Of a DNA stretch of 64,000 nt, positions 33,444 through 43,609 are shown one piece after another. Origin of the DNA: Rhodobacterales bacterium 32-67-9 (GTDB lineage Bacteria > Pseudomonadota > Alphaproteobacteria > Rhodobacterales > Rhodobacteraceae); assembly GCA_002280515.1 (NCBI GenBank), contig NCEA01000001.1, positions 41,762 through 105,761 on the forward strand, written 5' to 3'. Made by a program: the position numbers and the translations under genes. Within the stretch, counting starts at the first letter, position 1. Every line of letters begins with the position of its first letter. Under the pieces are notes generated by a model that was given only the letters and a program-made list of their open reading frames with translations, was not told where the DNA came from and made no database searches.

Positions 33444-34307
33444 CTATTTCGCATCGTTGCGCGTCATCAGAGTGTAGAAGAGCCACGACACGAAGAGCGT
33501 GATCGCGAAGTAGATCAGGCTCATCGCCGCGGCGGGGCCGAGGTCGAACTGGCCAAGCGCGATCTTCACGAGGTCGATCGAGAGCAGCGTGGTGGAGTTG
33601 CCCGGCCCGCCGCCGGTTAGCACGAAGGGCTCGGTATAGATGTTGAAGCTGTCCATGAAGCGCAGCAGCACCGCGATGGTCAGCACCTGCTTCATCTTCG
33701 GCAACTGGATGTAACGGAAGACCGACCAGTTCGACGCCCCGTCGATCTTCGCCGCCTGGTAATAGGCATCGGGGATCGAGACGAGCCCGGCGTAGCAGAG
33801 CAGCACGACGAGCGAGGTCCAGTGCCAGACATCCATGACGATCACCGTGATCCAGGCGGCGACCGGGTCCTGCGTCATGTTGTAGTCGATGCCGAGCGTG
33901 TGGTTCATCAAATAGCCCAGAAGACCGATGTCGGGCAGCGTGAAGATGTTCCACATCGCGCCCACGACGTTCCACGGGATCAGCATCGGCAGCGCCATCG
34001 TGACGAGGCAAACCGGCACCCAGAACCCCTTGCGTGGCATCGACAGCGCGATGATCACGCCGAGCGGCACCTCGATCGCGAGGATCATCGCGGTAAACAG
34101 GAACTGCCGGCCAAGCGCGGCATGGAACCGCTCGGACCGCAGGATCTGCTGGAACCAGTCGAGCCCCTGCCAGAAGAAGACATTGTCGCCGAACGTCTCC
34201 TGCACCGAGTAGTTGACCACCGTCATCATCGGCACCAGCGCGTTGAAGGCGACGAGGATCAAGACCGGCAGGACGAAGAACCAGCCCTTCTGATTGACCT
34301 TGCGCAT
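33444..34307 (-). CDS. glpP: Glycerol-type ABC transporter permease GlpP
   Basis: Inner-membrane permease of the MalF type, 287 residues, starting MRKVNQKGWFFVLPVLILVA. The N-terminal stretch NALVPMMTVVNYSVQETFGD and the contact loop IPDAYYQAAKIDGASNWSVF (near residue 210) are typical of the GlpP/UgpA branch. The start overlaps the glpT stop by one base. It pairs with GlpQ. Confidence 0.87.
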   Translation of the reverse strand: MRKVNQKGWFFVLPVLILVAFNALVPMMTVVNYSVQETFGDNVFFWQGLDWFQQILRSERFHAALGRQFLFTAMILAIEVPLGVIIALSMPRKGFWVPVCLVTMALPMLIPWNVVGAMWNIFTLPDIGLLGYLMNHTLGIDYNMTQDPVAAWITVIVMDVWHWTSLVVLLCYAGLVSIPDAYYQAAKIDGASNWSVFRYIQLPKMKQVLTIAVLLRFMDSFNIYTEPFVLTGGGPGNSTTLLSIDLVKIALGQFDLGPAAAMSLIYFAITLFVSWLFYTLMTRNDAK

Positions 34308-35386
34308 CAGGCGGCCCTCCCTTTCTCGCTGGCGATCCAGCCGTCGCGGTAAAGCCGGGTCTGGTCAGGCCGGAAGGCGAGGTGCACGGTCTCTCCCTGC
34401 CCCGGCACCGCACCCTCGACGATGGCGCTGATCCTTGTGTCGCCGGCGATGGCCTCGACCACCGAATGACGGCCGAGGTCAGAGACCTTGCGCACCGTTG
34501 CCGGCAGGCCGGTCGCGGCCAGTGTCACGAATTCCGGCCGGATGCCGATCTCGTGGCGCCCCGCCCCCGGCGCGACGCCGCCTTCGAGCGTCACCGCCGC
34601 GCCGTTGAAGAAGGCCGTCTCCCCCTTCAGCTCCGCCGGCAGCACGTTCATGCCGGGCGAGCCGATGAAATGGCCGACGAAGGTATGGGCGGGGCGTTCG
34701 AAGAGTTCGACCGGCGTGCCGATCTGCACGATCTCGCCGTCCTGCATCACCACGACCTGATCAGCGAAGGTCAACGCCTCGGTCTGGTCATGCGTGACAT
34801 AGATCATCGTCACCTTCACCCTCTGGTGCAACTCCTTGAGTTTGGAACGCAATTTCCATTTCAGATGCGGGTCAATCACGGTCAGCGGTTCGTCGAACAT
34901 CACCACGTTCACGTCGTCGCGCACGAGGCCCCGGCCCATCGAGATCTTCTGCTTGTTGTCGGGGCTGAGGTTCGACGCGCGGGTCTTCAGCATCTCCGTC
35001 ACTTCGAGCATCGCGGCAATCTCCGCCACGCGGGACGCGACCCGCGCCTCGTCGACACCCCGGTTGCGCAAGGGAAAGGCGAGGTTGTCGTAGACCGTCA
35101 TCGTGTCGTAGATGACCGGGAACTGGAACACCTGCGCAATGTTGCGCCTGTCGGGCGGCAACCCGGTCACGTCCTCTCCGTCGAACAATATCCGCCCCTC
35201 GGACGGTTGAAGAAGCCCGGATATGATGTTGAGAAGCGTCGATTTTCCACAACCTGATGGCCCGAGAAGCGCATAGGCGCCGCCGTCCTGCCAGTCGAGG
35301 TTGATCTCCTTCAGCGCATAATCCTCGGGCCCCTTCGGATTGCCCATGTAGCTGTGCCGCAGCTTGTCGAGGGTGATCTTCGCCAT
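34307..35386 (-). CDS. glpT: Glycerol-type ABC transporter ATPase GlpT (degenerate signature motif)
   Basis: One of two different ATPases of this transporter, 359 residues, starting MAKITLDKLRHSYMGNPKGP behind GGAGGGCGGC. Walker A is GPSGCGKSTLLNI (about residues 40-52), the Q-loop is AQVFQFPVIYDTMT, Walker B is VVMFDEPLTVIDP and the H-loop is VTHDQTEALTF. The ABC signature, normally LSGGQ, reads NLSPDNKQKISMGRGLVR. A C-terminal regulatory domain of the MalK/UgpC type follows (about 240-355). The altered signature is balanced by a canonical one in GlpS. Confidence 0.88.
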   Translation of the reverse strand: MAKITLDKLRHSYMGNPKGPEDYALKEINLDWQDGGAYALLGPSGCGKSTLLNIISGLLQPSEGRILFDGEDVTGLPPDRRNIAQVFQFPVIYDTMTVYDNLAFPLRNRGVDEARVASRVAEIAAMLEVTEMLKTRASNLSPDNKQKISMGRGLVRDDVNVVMFDEPLTVIDPHLKWKLRSKLKELHQRVKVTMIYVTHDQTEALTFADQVVVMQDGEIVQIGTPVELFERPAHTFVGHFIGSPGMNVLPAELKGETAFFNGAAVTLEGGVAPGAGRHEIGIRPEFVTLAATGLPATVRKVSDLGRHSVVEAIAGDTRISAIVEGAVPGQGETVHLAFRPDQTRLYRDGWIASEKGRAA

Positions 35387-35396
35387 GCCGCCCTCC

Positions 35397-36461
35397 TCAG
35401 GCAACGAAAGCGCCGTCGGGCGCGAAATAAAAGCACTGGGCCGGGTCCATGAAGAACTCCCGGTCCTCGCCCACCCGATAGGGATGCACACCTGGCGCGA
35501 GCGAGACCCAGGTCTCCGCCCCCATGCGGAAATGCGCGGTGGATTCCGATCCGGACAGCTCGGTGATCTGCACCGTCCCGGTCATCGGCACATGGGCGCG
35601 GTCCGTCCGGACCGGCGAGATGTAGTTGGGCCGGATCGCCACCGTGTAAGCCCCGTCCTTCAGCCCCGCCGCCGCGCCGGTCAGCGCCCAGCCGACACCG
35701 TGGCCAAGTTCCATCCGGTCGCCCTTCTTCGTTACCGGCGCGGAATTGATCGGCGGGTCGGAGAAGACCTTGGCAGAAGTCAGCGTGTTCGGGTTGCGGA
35801 AGATCTCCGCCGTCGGGCCGAACTGCGTCACCCGCCCGTCCTGCATCAGCGCCGTGCGGCCACCGAGCATCAGCGCCTCGGCCGGTTCCGAGGTTGCATA
35901 GACCACGACCGCGCCGCGACCGGCGAAGAGGTCCGGCAACTGGTCGCGCAACTCCTCGCGCAGCTTGTAGTCGAGGTTGGCGAGCGGCTCGTCGAGGAAG
36001 ACAGCGGTCGATTCCTTGGCGATGGCGCGCGCCAGCGCGGTGCGCTGCTGCTGACCGCCCGACAATTCATGCGGCCGGCGGTGCAGCATCGGGCGAAGTT
36101 GCAGCACGTCCGCCGCCGCCTCCACCCGTCCCTGGATCTCCGACTTCGCGAGGCCTGCGACCCGCAAGGGGGAGGCGATGTTGTCGAAGACGGTCATGTG
36201 CGGATAGTTCACGAAGAACTGGTGGACGAGGCTGATGTTGCGCTTTTGCGGCGACATCCCGGTCACGTCCTTGCCATCCATCAGGATGCGGCCTGAGGCC
36301 ACCCGGTCGAGCCCCGCCATCGCCTTGATCAGCGAGGTCTTGCCCGATCCCGTCTCGCCCAGGAGGACGTTGAACCGTCCCGGCTCCAGCACGAGGGTGG
36401 TTTCCTTGATATGCGTCACCTGGCCCACGCGCTTGGTGATCGCTTGCAGTTCCAGCGCCAT
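35397..36461 (-). CDS. glpS: Glycerol-type ABC transporter ATPase GlpS (H-loop histidine missing)
   Basis: Second ATPase, 354 residues, starting MALELQAITKRVGQVTHIKE. Walker A is LLGETGSGKTSLIKAMAG, the signature ELSGGQQQRTALARAIAK is canonical and Walker B is AVFLDEPLANLD. The H-loop, normally THD, reads VVYATSEPAEALMLGG, so the switch histidine is replaced by Ser. A regulatory C-terminal domain follows. An upstream start adding ten residues is possible but has a poorer site. Paired with GlpT, it should give one intact and one degenerate ATP site. Confidence 0.88.
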   Translation of the reverse strand: MALELQAITKRVGQVTHIKETTLVLEPGRFNVLLGETGSGKTSLIKAMAGLDRVASGRILMDGKDVTGMSPQKRNISLVHQFFVNYPHMTVFDNIASPLRVAGLAKSEIQGRVEAAADVLQLRPMLHRRPHELSGGQQQRTALARAIAKESTAVFLDEPLANLDYKLREELRDQLPDLFAGRGAVVVYATSEPAEALMLGGRTALMQDGRVTQFGPTAEIFRNPNTLTSAKVFSDPPINSAPVTKKGDRMELGHGVGWALTGAAAGLKDGAYTVAIRPNYISPVRTDRAHVPMTGTVQITELSGSESTAHFRMGAETWVSLAPGVHPYRVGEDREFFMDPAQCFYFAPDGAFVA

Positions 36462-36509
36462 GTCCCCTCCCCGGATCGACGTCCCGCGCATCTTTGCGGC
36501 GGTGAGTTT

Positions 36510-36538
36510 GGGCCGGGGCGCGCGTGCTGCCCCGGCCC
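36510..36538 (-). terminator. Strong stem-loop between glpV and glpS
   Basis: Perfect 10-base arms GGGCCGGGGC and GCCCCGGCCC with a nine-base loop, in the 119-base gap after the binding-protein gene. A second imperfect stem, CCGCCCG/CGGGCGG, lies at about 36545-36570. No T-run follows. It probably stabilises glpV mRNA or attenuates transcription into glpSTPQU. Confidence 0.6.
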
Positions 36539-36580
36539 TGCCCGCCCGGTTGTCCGGGTCGGGCGGTTCTTGTCAGCGCC

Positions 36581-38320
<1,740 letters not shown>

Positions 38321-38366
38321 CCTGTCTCCTCCCTGAGATATGAGAGCCAGTTTCCCTGGCTAAGCG

Positions 38367-38410
38367 ATAATCTGCTCAGCTGTTAGCGTTTGTCAAACTA
38401 AAACTTTAGT
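38367..38410 (-). promoter_or_regulatory. Sigma70 promoter of glpV with adjacent inverted repeat
   Basis: On the minus strand TTGACA (38391-38396) and GATTAT (38367-38372) are separated by 18 bases, about 47 bases upstream of the glpV start. Just upstream of the -35 box lies ACTAAA-AC-TTTAGT (38397-38410), a perfect inverted repeat that could be an operator. The flanking 38395-38460 is strikingly AT-rich for this genome and may act as an UP element. Confidence 0.6.
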
Positions 38411-38724
38411 AGAAAAATAGATGTCGGTATTTTTTCCTCAAGTATCTGTATTTTAACAATTAAACCGGCAGAAATCTCCACCGCCTGCCGCAAATTTCCC
38501 GCATCCCCGCAGACGCGCGCATTCCCGGACACCATCTTCGTGGCCGCATCCGGATCGCCCTTTGCGGGTGTCGGATTTCCCAATCTCGCCCGGTTTTAGG
38601 CACAGAATGGCCATCCCACCATGGTGAAGTGTCCGCAACCACAAGCGACCCGGAGCCCCGGAAGATGACACCAGCCGCCCCCATGACGGACCCGGCAACC
38701 GCCCACACCCGACGCGGAAGGCCG
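38411..38724. other. Intergenic stretch upstream of the LapG-type protease gene
   Basis: About 310 bases between the glpV promoter and the protease gene. The first 50 bases are AT-rich and continue the glpV control region. The remainder is GC-rich. Short frames here (for example 38398-38583 on the minus strand) have no family resemblance or ribosome site. The promoter of the protease gene must lie here, but I cannot place it. Confidence 0.4.
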
Positions 38725-39318
38725 ATGTCACGCCTGCACCGTCTGCTTGTCGTGTCGTTGATCGGTCTCGTTGCCTCCTCCGGGGCCGCTGCGGCACCGA
38801 GGCCCGCCACATCGCACCTTGTCGCGGTCCAGCCGATCGCGGCGCCGAAGGGGGTGGGCGAGATCTGCCGTCTCTACGACTGGGCCTGCGCCGGCCCGAC
38901 CGGTGCCCGCATTCCGGCGAAGGCAATGCTTGCCGTCGCCCGCTCCGTCAACACCTCGGTCAACGCCCGCGTGCGCGCGGTCTCCGATCGCCAGCAATAC
39001 GGCCGCGAGGACGTCTGGGCCCTGCCGACCGCACGTGGGGGCGACTGCGAGGATTTCGCGCTTGCCAAGAAACAGCGGCTGGTTGACGCCGGCCTATCGC
39101 CGGCGTCGCTGCTGATCGCGACCGTCCTCGACCGGCAACGCAATCCGCATGCCGTGCTCGTGCTCAGAACCGGGTCGGGCGACTATGTGCTCGACAACCT
39201 GACCAGCCGAATCCTGCCCTGGCAGGACACCGGTTACAGCTTTCTCAGGATGCAGAACCCGGACAAGCCACGCCTTTGGGACGCGATCCTCGCCGGAGGA
39301 ATCTTCGCGCAGTCCTGA
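38725..39318 (+). CDS. Transglutaminase-like cysteine protease, LapG/BTLCP type
   Basis: Exported cysteine protease of 197 residues. A signal peptide (MSRLHRLLVVSLIGLVASSG, cleavage after AAAA) precedes the catalytic domain. The triad is visible: Cys108 in GGDCEDFALAKKQRL, His142 in RNPHAVLVL, and Asp157 in YVLDNLT. LapG members cut large adhesins at an Ala-Ala site under control of the c-di-GMP receptor LapD. No LapD or adhesin gene is in the window, so the target is unknown. ATG at 38725 with GGAAGG upstream is chosen over a start 32 codons earlier that would bury the signal peptide. Confidence 0.82.
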   Translation: MSRLHRLLVVSLIGLVASSGAAAAPRPATSHLVAVQPIAAPKGVGEICRLYDWACAGPTGARIPAKAMLAVARSVNTSVNARVRAVSDRQQYGREDVWALPTARGGDCEDFALAKKQRLVDAGLSPASLLIATVLDRQRNPHAVLVLRTGSGDYVLDNLTSRILPWQDTGYSFLRMQNPDKPRLWDAILAGGIFAQS

Positions 39319-39327
39319 ACCGCCGCG

Positions 39328-39684
39328 TCAGATGCCTTTCGGCGATTCCTTCTCGGGCCTGTCAGCCGGGGCACGATCGTTGTCATTATCGCGCGGTGGG
39401 AGCGGCGCTCCGGTCGAGGCGGTTGCCCCATCCGAGAGCACTGCGGCCACGTTCGGGCAGACCTGCAGCGCATAAGTCAGGATCAGCGGCAAATCACGGC
39501 TGCGCTGAAGCCTGCGAATTTCGCGACGCGTAAACTCGGTGCGCTCGCAGAGAAATTCGGCCTGCTCCTGCAAGGCCGCCGTCATGGTCGGCGCGGCGAC
39601 GACCGCCCCGGACGGCAGCGAGAGCGTTGCCGCCAGCACAAGGGCCGGAACGCCGCGCGACGAAAAAGCGATAAATCTGTTCAT
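39328..39684 (-). CDS. Hypothetical exported protein
   Basis: I do not recognise this 118-residue protein. It starts MNRFIAFSSRGVPALVLAAT, a plausible signal peptide cut after VVAAP. A short helical part follows with two cysteines (EFLCERTEF and LQVCPNVAAV), then a polar, Pro-rich tail ending in GAPLPPRDNDNDRAPADRPE. A longer reading starting at 39813 adds a poor extension. It is convergent with the LapG-type protease gene, the two stops being only 9 bases apart. Confidence 0.55.
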   Translation of the reverse strand: MNRFIAFSSRGVPALVLAATLSLPSGAVVAAPTMTAALQEQAEFLCERTEFTRREIRRLQRSRDLPLILTYALQVCPNVAAVLSDGATASTGAPLPPRDNDNDRAPADRPEKESPKGI

Positions 39685-39870
39685 GGCCTGAACCCCCACA
39701 GCGGCCGTGACGCCCCCGCGTCCGAACCGCATTCCTTGAAAAACACCCGCCAAAAGCATCGCACATCCGGATCCGATTGTGACCAGAAAAAGGCCGCCAT
39801 CCGGCCAGAACATGGCACATGTTGCGAAAATGCTGACAATGACCGCTATATCGGGCGGATTGACGCCGGG

Positions 39871-41478
39871 TTAGCCCCCGGTGCGGCTGTCCGCGATCCG
39901 CGCCCCGGCGCGTGCGGACAGCGCCATGATCGTCAGGCCGGGATTGTGGAACGGGTTGGTCGGGAACACTGCGGAATCGGTGACATAGACGTTCGCCGCG
40001 TCGTGCAGCCGGCTCTGCGCATCGGTCACATGCCGCTTCGGGTCGTCGCCCATGCAGGCGCCGCCTGTCTCGTGGATCGACGATCCGGGGATCAGCGCGC
40101 CTTCCGCCGTATAGACCAGGGGCCCGGCCAGTCGGTACGCGAGCTTCGAGACCAGGCTTTCGCGCCCCAGAAGGTCGTCGGGAAGGCCGAACACCTCCGA
40201 CACCTCTTTCAGGCTTTCATTCATGTCGCGGATCATCGCGCGTTCGTTCTCCGAATGCGTCAGCGTGACCTCCGCCACCGGAATTCCCCAGGCATCGCGC
40301 CTCGCGGGGTCGATCTCCACCCGGTTGTCGGCCCGTGGCAGCACCTCGCCGATCGCCATGAAGAACCAGCCCGGTTCCAGTCGCCCGACCGAACCCAGAA
40401 GCGAATAGCCGCGCAGGAAGCCCCGCCCGTCGTTGCCGCCGACATTGCGGAACGAGGGGATGTAGATCCCCGATTGCTGGCCGAAATCGTAAGGATCGTG
40501 GCCCGCCCCCATGCCCTCGATCTCCGGCAGGGTTCCGGCGCGAAAGACCATGAGGTGATCGGAAAGATAGCGCCCGAGATTGCCGGAGGAATTGCCAAGG
40601 CCGTCGGGATGCCGCCCACCCCGCGAATTCAGCAGAATCCGCACGCTTTCGATGGTCGAGGCCGCAACCGCGACATGGCGCGCAGCCACCGTGATCCGCT
40701 CGCGGCTGGCTGCGTCGATATAGGTCACCCCGGTCGCAAGCCCGGTTTGCGCATCGGTCTCGATCCGCTCGACCACCGCGTTCGGACGAAGCTCAAACCG
40801 CCCGGTCGCCTCGGCGGCGGTCAGGGGTGGCGGCCTCCGGTCCGGCATGTGGTGGATGATCCGGCAGGTTGTGGCCGGCCGGTCGGGCCACTTGTCGGCC
40901 ATCTCGGCCAGCAGCCGGCGCTCGGCCCCGGTCAGCGGATGGGGGCCGGAATAGAAGCCGTCGGGCAGGTTCGCGATACCCGCCGCCTCGCCGGTCACGC
41001 CGAGGAATTCCTCGACCCGGGCATACCAGGGCGCGAGGTCGGCGTAGGAGACGGGCCAGCTGTCGCCGAACCCGTCCGCCTCGGCTGCCTTGAGGTCGAG
41101 GTCGGAGATACGGAGCGCATTTCTTCCCCAAAGATGCAGCCGCCCGCCGACCTGCCGCGACCGGTACCAGTTGAAGCGGGCGCCCGCCCCGGTCGTGTAG
41201 GGGTTTTGCCGGTCGTTGAGGAAAAGATGCGCGGTCTGCGGCGTAAAGGACATGCAGCGGGCCTGCACCTGCTGGCCCTTCAGGATCGCCATGACCCGGG
41301 TCAGGATCGAGACCCGGCTGCCGCCTTCGTGATCGGGTGCCGGGAAGTCCGCCCGGGGGTCAAGCTTGCGCCCCGCCTCCAGCATCAGCACGCGCGCGCC
41401 CCGCTCCGCCGCCTCCTTCGCGACCCAGCCTCCCGAGGCGCCCGATCCGATGACGACAAGATCCCAGGGCGCGCTCAT
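39871..41478 (-). CDS. GMC-family FAD oxidoreductase
   Basis: FAD-dependent sugar or alcohol oxidase/dehydrogenase of 535 residues. The N-terminal dinucleotide fold is DLVVIGSGASGGWVAKEAAE followed by RVLMLEAGRKLDPRADFP. The GMC flavin segment YRSRQVGGRLHLWGRNALRI comes next. The C-terminal active-site region contains SSIHETGGACMGDDPKRHVT and ends NPFHNPGLTIMALSARAGAR with the catalytic His/Asn context. It overlaps the glycosyltransferase gene upstream by 4 bases. With the Gfo/Idh/MocA protein it may modify a sugar of the polysaccharide, which is inference from linkage. Confidence 0.85.
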   Translation of the reverse strand: MSAPWDLVVIGSGASGGWVAKEAAERGARVLMLEAGRKLDPRADFPAPDHEGGSRVSILTRVMAILKGQQVQARCMSFTPQTAHLFLNDRQNPYTTGAGARFNWYRSRQVGGRLHLWGRNALRISDLDLKAAEADGFGDSWPVSYADLAPWYARVEEFLGVTGEAAGIANLPDGFYSGPHPLTGAERRLLAEMADKWPDRPATTCRIIHHMPDRRPPPLTAAEATGRFELRPNAVVERIETDAQTGLATGVTYIDAASRERITVAARHVAVAASTIESVRILLNSRGGRHPDGLGNSSGNLGRYLSDHLMVFRAGTLPEIEGMGAGHDPYDFGQQSGIYIPSFRNVGGNDGRGFLRGYSLLGSVGRLEPGWFFMAIGEVLPRADNRVEIDPARRDAWGIPVAEVTLTHSENERAMIRDMNESLKEVSEVFGLPDDLLGRESLVSKLAYRLAGPLVYTAEGALIPGSSIHETGGACMGDDPKRHVTDAQSRLHDAANVYVTDSAVFPTNPFHNPGLTIMALSARAGARIADSRTGG

Positions 41479-42395
41479 GGCTTCTTCGTCACATAGCCCC
41501 AGACCTCACCCAGAATCCAGGAGGTCGTGAGGATCATCGTGTAAGGAAGCGCCTTCAAGTATCTGATCCCCCGACCCTTTTGCATCTGGGTCAAGCCGTG
41601 GCGGACCCAGAGGAGCGGTGGAATCAGCGGACTCATCAGGATCAGCTTCCAGCGCTCGCGCTCAGAGATCGTCATGGTGCGGATATGCCCGAAAAGCCGG
41701 CCCCAGTGGAAGCGTTCGGGGATGAGGTAGGAAAGAGTGCAGGGCGGCCGGCCGTGGAAGATGATCATCTCGTTCGACAGCCAGAGCTTCTCGCCCTTCT
41801 TCATCAGATAATCATGCAGGACCGGCTCGTGGTAGCGTTCCTTCCACAAATGCCGCATTTCCTCAAGGGCTTGGCGGGAATAGCTCACGTTCACGTCCGA
41901 CACCCATTCCGCCGGACCGCTGTGGAACGGCAGGCCGTAGCGGCCGAAATCGGTGAGGTAGAAGGCCCAGTTGAGAAGGCTCGCCGGCTCGCGACACTCG
42001 ATCCCGCCGCCGACCACATGGCAGCCGGTCTCGGCATGGAGGCGCACGATCTGGCGCGCCCAGTCGGCGCGCGGGTGGCCGCGATCCTCGAGAATCGCGA
42101 TGATCCGGCCTTTCGATGCCGCCAGCCCCCGCGCCCGCCGACGGTCATAGAGTTCGTGCAGCCCCGCCTCGGTGGTGATCGGGTGGATCGGCTCGATCCG
42201 GCCGATGTCGAGGAAGGTCACCGTCGGAAACTCTGCCGCCATCGCCGGCACTTCCGGCCGGCTCGCGTCGTAGGGCAGGATCACTTCGTGGCTCGGCGGG
42301 TTGTCGAAGGACGTGACCGCGCGCAGGAAATCGCGCAAGGGTTCGCCGCCGTCGATGATGGTGACGACGATGGAAAGCTCCGGCCCCTCGCTCAC
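41475..42395 (-). CDS. Family 2 glycosyltransferase
   Basis: Probable polysaccharide glycosyltransferase of 306 residues. The N-terminal GT-A fold starts ELSIVVTIIDGGEPLRDFLR. The segment GRIIAILEDRGHPRADWARQ (near residue 97) takes the place of the usual DxD region, with EDR. C-terminal hydrophobic segments near residues 245-300 suggest membrane association. Both ends overlap neighbouring genes by 4 bases, so it is translated with the MocA-type and GMC genes. The acceptor and donor sugars are unknown. Confidence 0.75.
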   Translation of the reverse strand: MSEGPELSIVVTIIDGGEPLRDFLRAVTSFDNPPSHEVILPYDASRPEVPAMAAEFPTVTFLDIGRIEPIHPITTEAGLHELYDRRRARGLAASKGRIIAILEDRGHPRADWARQIVRLHAETGCHVVGGGIECREPASLLNWAFYLTDFGRYGLPFHSGPAEWVSDVNVSYSRQALEEMRHLWKERYHEPVLHDYLMKKGEKLWLSNEMIIFHGRPPCTLSYLIPERFHWGRLFGHIRTMTISERERWKLILMSPLIPPLLWVRHGLTQMQKGRGIRYLKALPYTMILTTSWILGEVWGYVTKKP

Positions 42396-43444
42396 GGCAC
42401 CATTGCCCCAAGGTTCTCCAGCTTAACCGGCAACCCGGTGCGCGCGCTCTCAGTGACCGCCGCCGCCACCTCGACCGCCCGAAGCGCCGCATGACCGTCG
42501 GCGATCCGCAGGCCGGTGCCGCCGTCGGTCAGCGCGATGAACTCCGCCAGCTCCCGCTGGAACGAGGCGAGCGCCGTCGTCTTCCACGACCGCAGCTTCT
42601 CGCGGATCTGGATATCGAGGTAGCGCTTGCGGACGGTGGTCGTCGCCCCTCCGGGTTTCTCCATCGTGATCAGCATGTTCTCCATCGGCGCGTAGGCACC
42701 GCGCACCATGCCGTGCGATCCGTAGACCTCGACCGCGCTCTTGTAGCCCTTCCAGTCGGTCCATGTCGCCTGGTAGATCGCCGGGACGCCCGAGGGCGAT
42801 TTGAAGATCGCCATCGCATTGTCCTCCGACCCCGGCACCTTCCAGACCTTTTCGGTCGCCACGCCGTAGACTTCGGTGATCTCGCCCAGAAGGTGCCGCG
42901 CCATGTCGGTCATGTGGATGCCGACGTCCCAGAGCGCTCCGCCGCCGGATATCTCCGACTTGTATTCCCAGTCGAAGGCGAATTTCGGCAGGCCCTCGTG
43001 GCCGCCATAGACCCGGATATGGTCGATCTCGCCTATCTTTCCACTCTCCATCACGTCCTTCACATAGGCAAAGGCCGGATAGTAGCGCATGTTGAACCCG
43101 GCGCCGAGATGGCGCTTGCCGGCCTTGGCGGCGGCGAGGATGCGGCGGCTACCCTCCACCGTGTGGTGCAGCGGCTTTTCCGACAGGACATGCAGCCCCC
43201 GTTCGAACGCGGCGAGGCACAGGGGTTCGCGAACATGGGCGGGGGTGGAAATCACCACCGCGTCCATCGGCACCGCGAGGAACGAGCCGAGATCGGTGAA
43301 AGCCGGCGCGCCATGGGCCTGCGCGCGCGCCTTTTCCATCGTCATGTCCATGACGGCGGCAAGCTCCGCCTTCGGCTCCGCCAGGATCGTCGCGACCCGC
43401 ATCTGGCCGATCTTGCCCGCCGCCCCGATCACTCCGATCCGCAT
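42392..43444 (-). CDS. Gfo/Idh/MocA-family sugar dehydrogenase
   Basis: NAD(P)-dependent oxidoreductase of 350 residues. The Rossmann N-terminus is MRIGVIGAAGKIGQMRVATI. The family motif appears as GLHVLSEKPLHHTVEGSRRI, where EKP is the conserved triad contributing the catalytic Lys. The second domain contains GGGALWDVGIHMTDMARHLL with the substrate-binding Asp and His. It is the first gene of a three-gene operon with the GT2 and GMC genes. The substrate is probably a sugar or sugar nucleotide, not identifiable from sequence. Confidence 0.85.
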   Translation of the reverse strand: MRIGVIGAAGKIGQMRVATILAEPKAELAAVMDMTMEKARAQAHGAPAFTDLGSFLAVPMDAVVISTPAHVREPLCLAAFERGLHVLSEKPLHHTVEGSRRILAAAKAGKRHLGAGFNMRYYPAFAYVKDVMESGKIGEIDHIRVYGGHEGLPKFAFDWEYKSEISGGGALWDVGIHMTDMARHLLGEITEVYGVATEKVWKVPGSEDNAMAIFKSPSGVPAIYQATWTDWKGYKSAVEVYGSHGMVRGAYAPMENMLITMEKPGGATTTVRKRYLDIQIREKLRSWKTTALASFQRELAEFIALTDGGTGLRIADGHAALRAVEVAAAVTESARTGLPVKLENLGAMVP

Positions 43445-43609
43445 GTGCCGTCCTTCCCGTCCGCCGGCGCGGACGAAGCCCGAATTCCGAAAATCAATGC
43501 AAAGCGGCTAGCATGGCGGCCGGATTCGGGCCAGCCTGCGTGCGCCGGACGGGTTTCAATGGCGCCGGCCTGTGGCTATTCTGCGCTGCGGCGGCAAAGG
43601 GGTGAGGAC

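Noticed and set aside
32239-34413. 724-codon minus-strand frame spanning glpP and glpQ
   Set aside because: Only its last 132 codons (glpU) are coding. The remainder is out of frame with two clearly real permease genes.
38398-38583. 61-codon minus-strand frame upstream of glpV
   Set aside because: It lacks a ribosome site and family similarity, and overlaps the AT-rich promoter region of glpV.
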